Assembly (NCBI GenBank): GCA_002778195.1
Contig: PCDI01000011.1
Location: forward strand, 1,186,000 to 1,249,999
DNA: 64,000 nt
Source: Raffaelea ambrosiae
Lineage: Eukaryota; Ascomycota; Sordariomycetes; Ophiostomatales; Ophiostomataceae
Direction of reading: 5' to 3'
In this document: positions 11,607 through 21,400 of the stretch, piece by piece
How positions within the stretch are numbered: the stretch's first letter is position 1
Layout: each line of letters begins with the position of its first letter
Translations under genes and position numbers: made by a program
The notes under the pieces: model-generated
The model's database searches: none
Told to the model about the DNA's origin: nothing
Seen by the model: the letters and a program-made list of their open reading frames with translations, nothing else

Positions 11607-13164
11607 ACAGCAGGGAGTTACCCGTTGGATAGCAGCAAAAGACTGTGCTGCTTCTGGCGAAAACAGACGAGCCTCAGCTCCGACAGGGCCGTTGCTTGCC
11701 GGAGAAGCTCTGCGGCGCCGACCGAGGGGCGGGGAGTAAGCTCGACGCAAGATACTATGTAGGATATGTGAACCCGTGAAAGAAAGCCGGCTATTCGTTG
11801 CAAGGGTTGTGGCAGGGCGTTGGTTGCTAGTGTGTGCTGCATATGGGACAGCCCGAGGGCTCTGGGCGGCGACCTCTGAGGTCGGAGGCTGGAAAGAGGC
11901 AGACGGAGGTTGGATGCGTGGTCCCCAAAAGAGGCATGTAAGATACACGGGATCCGCAACGGCGGCGACGGCGCACTGGCTGCCCCTGCTATGGATATGA
12001 TAAGAGACAGAACCCCGCAAGATCCTTCGTTCCAAAGGGAAGACCCCCTGGGCTGTGAGTGAGGTTGTTAATAGGCAGGCAAGAATAACTACTTTGGCAT
12101 GTCTGACGTTCCAGGGAAGAGGACGGAGGAGCTTGGCAGAGGGCAAGAGGGGTTGCTTGGGCTGGCAGGGTTGTCAATCAAGTCTGAGGTTGTGGAGGAG
12201 CTTGACGAACTGGGAACTGACAAGACGGTCTGGCTATTTCTTATTATTGCCCCAGCAGAATACGCCGCAAAGCATCCCCTCTATGCTCACCTCTCTCAAT
12301 AACACGCAGCAACAACAGCTGCACGACACTGGGGTCCAGTGGGTTTTCTGTTGGGGGTGGGAAAGCCACACTTACATAGCAAAAACAGCAACCCAGCCCC
12401 AGAAGACTGCTCCACCCCTACTCGTAGTCTGCTGCTGGGTGGTACCGGGAGTCGTATTATGGTGGTGTAGTGCAGACACTTTGGGGCAAGGGGGGTGTGC
12501 TAGATGGCGAGGTAGAGGTGGGCAAGGGCGGGACCACCACAGTCTTGCGAGATCGACGACCAGAGACCGGTGGCGTTGCACTATGAAGGGGGAAAAATGA
12601 TAATAGCAGTATGAGCAGGTGCACAGCACTTGTTGTAGGCTGGATGCATATGCAAGCACTCGGGCCCTACAGGTACCCTGTATATGCTCTGTAGCGGGAG
12701 CAGTCCAAAAACGAACGTTGATGAAAGCGGGTCGGGTCAGGCTGCCAATATGATCTTCATAAAACGGGTGTCAGGGAGATGAGACCAAGGAGTTGGCTTT
12801 GAGCCTCACCGTGGGGGACAGCAAACCACAGAAGAAGACGGTGGTCAGGGGGAAGGGAGGGCAGGCGGAGAAATGCAACCAGACGGGAAATGATGCATAG
12901 CAAAAGAACGAGACAGCGGAAGAAGGAAATATGATGCTCTCGTGGTAGAGACCACGAGGGCTGAACAGAGAGAGGCGACTAGGCCGGGCAAGGCACATTC
13001 CACGTCGAGCCCTTCGGCATTTTTCGAAGTGGGAGACAGGACAGGGGGACAATACTATGTAGCTAGCAGCAAAACGAGATCGGTTTCACTTGCACAAATT
13101 GAGTTTGCACGAAAAGCAGGCCCTCGTTCGTGCATGCACCTACATAGCCGTGCAAGGGTTGTCT

Positions 13165-13240
13165 GGGCAAGGGCAGCAAGGGCAGCAAGGGCAGCAAGGG
13201 CAGCGAGGGCAGCCAAGGGCAGCCAAGGGCAGCCAAGGGA
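13165..13240. repeat. GGGCAGCAA minisatellite
   Basis: About five copies of a 9-bp unit GGGCAGCAA (one with G for A) change into three copies of a 10-bp unit GGGCAGCCAA, so the array shows a unit-length shift by one base. Confidence 0.9.
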
Positions 13241-14040
13241 CGACAATGCAAGGAGTGCAGAAAAGCTCCGCCAGAGACAAACGCAACGGTATGACAACCG
13301 CCCGTTGGTCGAGCTTCTTGTTCTCGCGAGTTCGTCGCCGTCGTCGAGCTGGCCGGACTGCTCCGCTGCCCATCCCTGCTCGATTCGGTCTGATGAGGTT
13401 GAAAAAAGAGCAGCAGGCTACTGGGTTCCGGGGCAAGATCCAACAGATCACAGCGAAAGTGGCCCATCTGTGGCTTCGGCAAGGCCGTCCGTCGATGGAG
13501 CACGGCATCCGCCCTCCCTGCAAAGAAGAGAGAGAGGCCTATCCCCTCTACGGACGGAGAACGAGCTCGAACAAACTCGAACGAACGCCTCTGTGCGGTG
13601 TCCACATGAGGTACCCACCACAAAGCAGCGCCGCTCGCTGGAGGGGGCCAGGCCCCCTGTTTCTTGGCTAGCTGGAAGTCGGCTGCCTTTAGCGGCCTGG
13701 TGCTCATTGGGAGGGGCCGGCGGAAGGCGGGAAGCAAGAGACGAAAGACGAGAGACCACACAGAGAGGAGACGAGGGCGGCGCCTCGCGGATGCGGTGCC
13801 TGTTGTGGTGCTTGCTGGTGGTGTTTGCTGTGGCGGGTGGTGTTCATGTGTGCTCCCGTTGGCGTCTTCTCCTTGCGCCCAAGGGGGTTGCATTGTCGTT
13901 GTGAACTAGAGCAGGTTTGAGGCGCATATCAGCACTTTGGCTATAAGACAGACAACGGGCGGTCTCCATGTGGCAGCACGATCCTCCAGCACTCTCAGGG
14001 CGGCCGTCCACCACGTTGCAGTGGTGTGCGAGTATGTTTG

Positions 14041-14111
14041 TGCCAGACCCAAGGAGCCAGACCCAAAGAGACCCAAGGAAACCCAAGGAGACCCAAGGTG
14101 CAACCCAAGAG
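14041..14111. repeat. ACCCAAGGAG-type minisatellite
   Basis: About six imperfect copies of AGACCCAAGGA-like units of 10-14 bp in the gene-free island. Confidence 0.8.
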
Positions 14112-16540
14112 GGGTCCAGGAAATTGGGAACAACATGATAGGCGCCAAAAACTTAAGTGAGAGGGACCCGCCTGCGCAACATTCAACAGTGGAAAGCCTT
14201 CCCGGTGACAGGTGCAAAAGCGGGAACGTCTCCAGCAAGGGCTGAGATTACGAGACCACGTTAGTTCCCCCACGTATGAGTATCGTAGGTACGAGTGGTC
14301 CCCGACGGAGACTCCTGTGAGCTCGTCGTCTCCTCCCAAAAGAACCCACTCCATCTATTTCACACTCTTGACCTCCGATCCTCCGTCTGCCGCTCGTTGT
14401 AAGCTCCGCGTCGGTGGAGAACCAATCAATACTCGTAGACGATGGGGTCGGCGGTGAGGGGGGGGGGCTAGATGTCAGAGCCCGGCTTTTGTCTGGGTTT
14501 TCTGGCTCCCATTCCTCCGCGGAAACATCCTGGCATCCTGTCATATCCAGACCCAACTGATACACCCGTGTAAGACATCATCACGTATCGTGTCTTGCAA
14601 GTATCGTGCACGTGTCGCGCACGGGGAAACAAGGAGCCCAACCGGTTCTGCTGCCATGGATTCCGGCTCGGTTTCAAAGCCAGAAAACAGTCTTCTGCGT
14701 GGCTCACAAACCGTACAAGGTAACTGATTGGGGTGTATTACACCACACCGTACGGTGTAGCTACAGGATCTCGTCTCGCCAGCGAGCAACCGCCAGCGAG
14801 CAGCCGGATTGGGACCAGAGCGCTTTTGCATGTGGGGTTGCTGCGCGCAGGAAGGGTTTCATGGGACGGAGAGTGTGTGGTGTATGGGGTTTGTCGATGT
14901 CATAAAAAAAACAAAAAATTCAAGGTGGGCCGTCTTACCCTCTGTCCTCTGGTCTGTAGAATACCCTGTAAGATATGTTTTGCTTTTCTGGCACCCGGGC
15001 TTTTGGGGAACTGTGGTGGAGCTGAAAGCAATGGTGCAGGCTAGCAATGCCCACTGTTCTCCACAAGGCGTGTAAAAGAAATGCATGGGTTGGAAACGCA
15101 GCACTCCGTTTGGAGGAAGCCATGCATAGGAGTCGGCGAGCATAGTGGACTGCCAGACCAACTAGATGTGTGTGTGGTCCCGAGATGAGACGTGGTTTGG
15201 TGCTCCCATGGACGAATCCGGCTAAGCAGAGTGCAATCTGTGTTGATCTGATGCAGGTTGCATTTTGTGGGATGTGAAGCCCAAGCCCAACCAGCATTTT
15301 CTTTTGAGCGGTTAGCATGCGGCTGGGAAGCCCGGATTTGCAGACAGACAGGGGGGGGCAGAGGCCGAGTCGGAGCCAGAGTCGGGAACCAAAGATTTAA
15401 TATACTATGTATGAGGCATAACACAATGTTGAACAGGAGGCAACGAAGAAAAGCAGGCAGACGAGCACAGGAGAGCACCACGAGGACACCCAGAAACCGC
15501 CAGAAACAGCAGCTGTATGAGGATCATAAACATGTGTACTTTGCCTCTACCCGTTGACGACGAGAGGGGAAAGTGTATAACGACGTGCTTTGTTGGCAGC
15601 ATCCCACAGTAAAAATCGATGTGACCGCTGGCGCTAGTTTTGGGCCGGCCAGCCAAGGCGCCAGAGGACATCTCCATCGAGTTAGAGGCGCAATTCGGGT
15701 CGAGCTTGATGGTGTTGGAGAAAGTGTTGGAGGTGTGTAAGACAAGTCCATGCGGGCGGATACGTGGATGGAGGGTTTTAAACTCACTTCCGCACATTTT
15801 GTACACATTGGCTTTGCAGGGCCCTGTGCAGCTCTTTGAATTACATGCCTTTGTCTTGTCGATCGCACAACCCGTGTGAGTGGGCCCTGCTACCCAGGCA
15901 GGCACGAGACAAAAAAGCAAAGAAACTGTATTCTCTTTCCCTTCCTTTTCGTGGGACTGATGCGATGGGACAGAGACCGGGCGGCCCGAGAGCCAGAACA
16001 CCGAGGAGGAGCAGGCCAGGGCAGGCCTGGAGCTTGAGGATTGGCTCGAACAGCAGGCGATTCTGCGAGAAAGACGGTGTATGGGCGAAGAACGAAAACA
16101 ATGACGGAAATATCACAAGGGCCAGGCAGCTCGGGAGCCTGGGCCGTGTTAGTGTGAATTCTGCCGGCGGGCTGGTAACCGTACGAGCAGACAGACGGCA
16201 AGGTACGAGTAGGGTACTCGCAGTTACCGCTCGTATCCCACACCACAGCCGTCAGGCACTGAGCCAGGGTCGACCAGTGTTTGTCGAATACGCCAGAGGC
16301 AAATGCTTGACTTGAATCCGGTTCTGTAGGAACGAGTGGGTTTCGGAGCGGCGGCGTAGACCGGTGCTATGTAATAGTATGCTGATCAGGGCTCTGGGGG
16401 GAAACAATGGCCGCCAAGCACGACAGCTAGTAGTGTTGTCTAGACTGCAACGGGCAGCCAGAGCAGATGGGGACAAGCTGACATGGCGGAGGCGGAATGG
16501 CGAACGCCACTGTCGACAGTTGCGTGGAGTCGGTATGGGG

Positions 16541-16586
16541 AGGAGCCAGAGGGAAGAGCCAGAGGGAGGAGCCACAGGGAGGAGAG
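16541..16586. repeat. GGAGCCAGAGGGA short tandem repeat
   Basis: Three to four imperfect copies of a 13-14-bp unit (AGGAGCCAGAGGGA and variants). Confidence 0.75.
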
Positions 16587-18281
16587 GACTAGCCAGCCAG
16601 TAGCTGGGAGCTGCCGTTTGCTTGTATCCTGCGCGTACTGGAATAAGTCGCCGAGGTTCTCACACAACAACGCCCCGCACTGCCGATGTCCGTCTCCGTC
16701 GTTCTCCCGCACAGACGCTTCGTCTTTTGCAGTCTCCTGTGTCTTTTCGTCTCTTGTCCTTCTGTCTGTTTGTCCCTGTCTCTCACCACCCCCTCTCATA
16801 TGTGTGTCTCACTATTTGCGGAGGATGTGCGCCGGATGGGAGTTTGATCCGAGGTCTGTGGCGGTGGCCCTGCAGGGCAAGCCCGTGCAAGGAGAGAAGA
16901 GTGTGACGTCGAAGGAGCGGCGGACCAAGCTCTCGGCATTCCCAAGGACGGGAAGTCCAGCCCAGGCCTATGATTGGCGCCAGGAAGTGGCTGTAGGTGC
17001 AAAACCTTGTTTTTTTCCCTTCTTTTCGTTTTCCTCTGTGGCCATCTTCCATGTTCTGGTTCAGCTCCTGCCGGTGTCCGCACAATGTATCCTCTTTCTG
17101 GAGGGTGCCACTGGCTGGTGGAACTGGTTGAGCACTGGTCTTGGTGCACTGACCTGCCTCGGTGGCTCTGTTCCTCCGCATGCGTATGAGTTGCTCGTAC
17201 TCGTACATGTGTTGTTGCTTGTTTGTCTAGCCCTCGGTCTTCTTGCTAGCCTAGTCTCGTTTGTCGCCCTTCTGCCCAGCAGTCCGGACCATACTCGTGC
17301 ATTCGAAGAAAGATAGAGCAGAAAGCTGCGGAAAGATACCATGCATACTTCGTGAGATGCGCGCCTTTTTTTTTTCGTCGAGCAGAAAGTCGAGTCTGCA
17401 TTGATTCACGTCCCGCTAATGCGAGGGCGAAAAGACGCAACAGCCGATTGGGAAGTTATCAAACGGACTCGCCGTGGATCATGTCTGTACATGGTAGTCG
17501 TCTTGGAAGTACGAGTACTTCGTACATGCACACAATACCCACAGACTGGATGGGCAGAGGAGTCGAAAATGGTGAAGGGGGGGACAGGGGTTGTGAAAGA
17601 GCAGGGAATAATCCATGCCGCCTAATGCAATAGGAGGGCCTTGCTAACGGCAGGGGGACTAAAGTATCCCACCTTTCTTTTTTGCCTTTTTTTTTCTCTC
17701 CCCCCCCCCCCCCCCTTCTTTTTTGGGTCTGCCTTCTCTGCTTGTCGTTTTGCCTCGTTTCTTTTTCCAAAAAAAGAAAAAAGAAAAGGGAACGATGGAT
17801 TGGTGTCGGATTCGCAGCATGGTGGTGCCGGTCTAGGCCAGTCGCCAAAACGTAAATCCAGAAGGATTAGTGGCAAGGTTGGAAGCGGAATAGCGGCAGC
17901 TGCAAAAGGACAGGTCCTGGGCAGAACCTGCACAGAATGGACGGGTGTGGACAGGTGAGGCCCGGGAGGGAGGCCCCAGGTGAGGCCAGGACGAGACAGG
18001 CTCACGGGCAGGGTGACATGAAACCCTTGCTGGGAAAGGGTCTTGGGTGCCTGGGAAAGGGCATACGTGTCTCTACTGCTATTACCCGCATTTCCTGGGC
18101 GTCAAGAGGCAGGTACGATCCAGCACAGAGGGAAGGAGAGATCGGACGAACATCACGTGAGTGGATCTCCGAGTCTAAACAGTGTTTTGCGGCAGATAGA
18201 TTGTGCGGCAAGAAGACCTGCATAGACCCCAATTTTGTCTGCCACGCGTCCAGTCGCACTTGCTGTATGGAGACAAACAAC

Positions 18282-18469
18282 GGAGACCAGACCAAGAGAC
18301 CAGACCAGGAGACCAGACCAGGAGACCAGACCAGGAGACCAGACCAGGAGACCAGACCAAGAGACCAGGCCAGGAGACCAGGCCAGGAAACCAAACCAGG
18401 AGACCGAACCAGGAGACCGGACCAGGAAACCAGGCCAGTAGACCAGGCTCAGGAGACCAGGAAACCAGG
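18282..18469. repeat. 13-bp minisatellite, about 14 copies
   Basis: Twelve 13-bp units of the GGAGACCAGACCA type, the early ones nearly identical and the later ones diverging (GGAAACCAAACCA, GGAGACCGAACCA), then one 14-bp unit and a partial unit. Because 13 is not a multiple of three, each frame cycles through all three phases. Frames on both strands stay open across the whole array. Confidence 0.93.
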
Positions 18470-21400
18470 AAAAGCTCATTTGTCCATTGTTGCAATGTCG
18501 TACTGGGTCGCCGAGCGGGTGTGCGGGCTGGTGGGCTTTGGGTCTGGAGAGCCCACCTTGCCTGTAGCCAGCCATCAGCCATCCCTCACGAGATCGAAAA
18601 AAGGGAAGAAAGAAAGAAATAAGAAGAGGGGCGGTGGGGGATTCGCCCGTTGCGTCTTTTTATGGAGTACATACTTTGTAGTATACGCTGGTCAGTGGGG
18701 TTTATTACCATACACCGTAGCAGTCTTCCCTGCTTTCTGGTTTCTTTTGGGGTTTGGCATTGGAATTGCTACTGGCTTTCTGGGTCTCTGGGTCTGGGCT
18801 CGGCCGAGTGTCTGGTGTGTCAGGTCTGGTCACCGCCGGCTGGTCCAGCAGGAAGAGGCAAAATGCAGAGGCGCGTATTTGTGGATATACGAGTGATGGG
18901 GCGTCGCGAGCATCGCCGCGCCCGCTGCAAGATACATCGACTACGTGCAGAAGGGAAGGAGGGGAGGGGGCCAGGGGCAAAGTGCCAGGCAGACACCTGC
19001 TATGTAATAGAAGGCAGCCGTGCCTGCAGGATCCGCCCTGTTTGTCATCTTGCGCCTCGTGCCTTGATATTGCCCGTTCAAACCATACATCACGCATCCA
19101 CCGTACTCGTACAAGCATCGTATGCGGTGTACGAGAGAGAGCACTGCACTCGTAGCACTGATTGATAACTCCGCATTTTTAGCCAGCCTTGCCCCAAGCC
19201 CCCCTCCCCTGCTTTCCCTCCTCTCCTCTTGTCTTCCGGTATCAATTTCCGCACCAATGGCTCTGCACAGCACGTTGGTGGCAAGCAGGCATTGTATCCT
19301 GCGCCGCACTACAGCGTCTGGACTGCCTCATGGCGTTTTATTATTATTATTATTATTTTTTTCAACTTGGCAGCGCCGGGGTGTCCCGGCCTGCCTCGTG
19401 AGACTGCTGGCTGGTGTAAGATGCGCTACAGAAACCGACGCCCAAATCCTCCGGCAGTGTGGGTGCTACTACGTATTATGTACCACCGTATTTTAAATAG
19501 CGTGCAATAAATGCTCCGTAGTTGAGCCAGCTAAAAAGCTGTGAGGGGCTCTGGCGTGGCTTCTTATTTGCAAATAAACGGATCTGCTACATTTCCTTTT
19601 TTTTTTCCCTTAATTTTTTTTGGGGCTCTTCCCACCTCTCACTCTGCCCGAGCGTTCCCAGGCGTTTTTTCCCCCCTCTCCATCGCACCACACCCCAAGC
19701 GCTTTCGAGAACCGCAAAAAGTGGAACCTGCCCCGGCGTCTTGGTTTGCTGTTGGTCCAAGCGGTCGTAGCACGAGCAGGGGTCCGGATTAGCTGAGTGG
19801 TAGCTGAAGTGTTGCTGTCACTTTTCCTACGCAAAGTAGATAAAAGACTGCCCGAATATAACGGCTTTCCCGTCACTTCTCACAAAAACAACTGCAACAG
19901 CCACAGTCGTCGGAAGGTCGGACCAACCAAGCAAAGGGCACACACAACACAATGGCCTACCACTGGCACCAAGGGCCTACGGCGTACTCGCACAGCGACT
20001 ATTACGACGTACTATGTATCTTACTATGCGCTATCGTACACAGAGACTACTCGTACACCGTCCAGGCAGAGCCATTGCGACGCAGAGATCCGCTCTCCAT
20101 CGTGCCCCATCTCAATTTGCCAGGTCTGTTTTTGTGACTCGTCTTTCTGCCTCTATGACAGACGTCCTGTTTGTCAGTAGTAGTGGTTGGGCCTGTAGAC
20201 ATACTGTAAGCTACCCCCCTCCCCGATGATTGTTTTGCCCCCATTTCCCTCGGCTTGGTCCTTCGTCCAATGCCACCGCATTGGATCCTCCTGGTTCTTA
20301 TCATGCCCTGCTCGAGCCACGATGTGACTCCGGCCACGAGCTCGTGTGTTGGACCTGGAGGACGCCCTACCGTATCCCGGAAAGGACGCCGTTGTCGTAT
20401 GTTGGGGCGTCATCCTTGACAGAACACGTGTCGGTACCCGGTGTACTTTTTTTTTCTTGGCCTCTAATTGTTGGCCATTTGGGCCGAGGGCGATCCCCAT
20501 GCTGGCCTAAGCGGGTGCGAACCATAAACCAGCCTCGCAGCCTCATCTCACGGCAAATTGCACGAGCAAAGCTGAGAGCGGGTTATGGTGACTTGGCGCT
20601 TTCCGGTCTCATGACGGTTCCACTCCGTTCCTGAACAGCCGGGGCGACTGGGAGGGGGGATACCAAAATTCGCACGCACTCACACAACACACACGTAAGA
20701 TACACAGAGATGTGACAACACACAGGAAAGCGAGATGTGTGCCTTGCCCAAGGGAGGCCGTCCCAGCCATGGAATAACAAGACCGGAAGCCAGCCTCTCG
20801 GTTTCTTAATATAGCCCTCCCATGCCCTGATATTGGACCTGTAATACACCATTGTTTAAGCGCCGTTCGAGGCCAAGGTCAGGAAATTACCAACATTTGG
20901 CTGCTCCTTCGACTGCTACCGTGCACTGCACCGTTGGATGGCCCCATCCCACCACAGGCTGGTTCTTGACTTCCTCGTCCATGTGTCCCCCCAAAATGTG
21001 CCCCAATTTGCACTACTTGTCCAATACTATGTGTACGGGCGCACCTCTTTCTATGGGGGGTTGCTTCGGTGTGACGCCCGCAACCTAACAATGCAAATAC
21101 CATAAGAAGACGGCAAAACGCCATCAGCACAAACTACGACGTAGAACGGCCAACAAACCAGAAGAAGCCCATCTTCGGTCCCCATTTGCTGTTACCATTG
21201 GCTGTTACCATTTGCCGTCTGCGGCCACTTGGGTGCATTGGCTATCTATTACTACACTTTACTAGCCCAAGAGACTGCTATCTATGTGCCTGGAATGCCA
21301 TTTCTGCAAGATGTCTCTTTTGACGTCGTAGCCGTAAGAAGTCTTACATCGTACCCTGCATTTCATTGGATTTTTACATACAAAGTAGTACATGGAATTC

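Noticed and set aside
10953..12146. Long frames crossing the N gap
   Set aside because: They depend on 225 unknown bases and cannot be assessed.
16483..17316. 277-codon hydrophobic plus-strand frame
   Set aside because: Hydrophobicity comes from T/C-rich sequence; no family pattern, no homologous motif and competing open frames on the other strand.
17937..18896. 319-codon plus-strand frame beginning with ATG across the 13-bp minisatellite
   Set aside because: The middle third is translated repeat, all other frames are equally open there, and the flanks show no domain or splice support.
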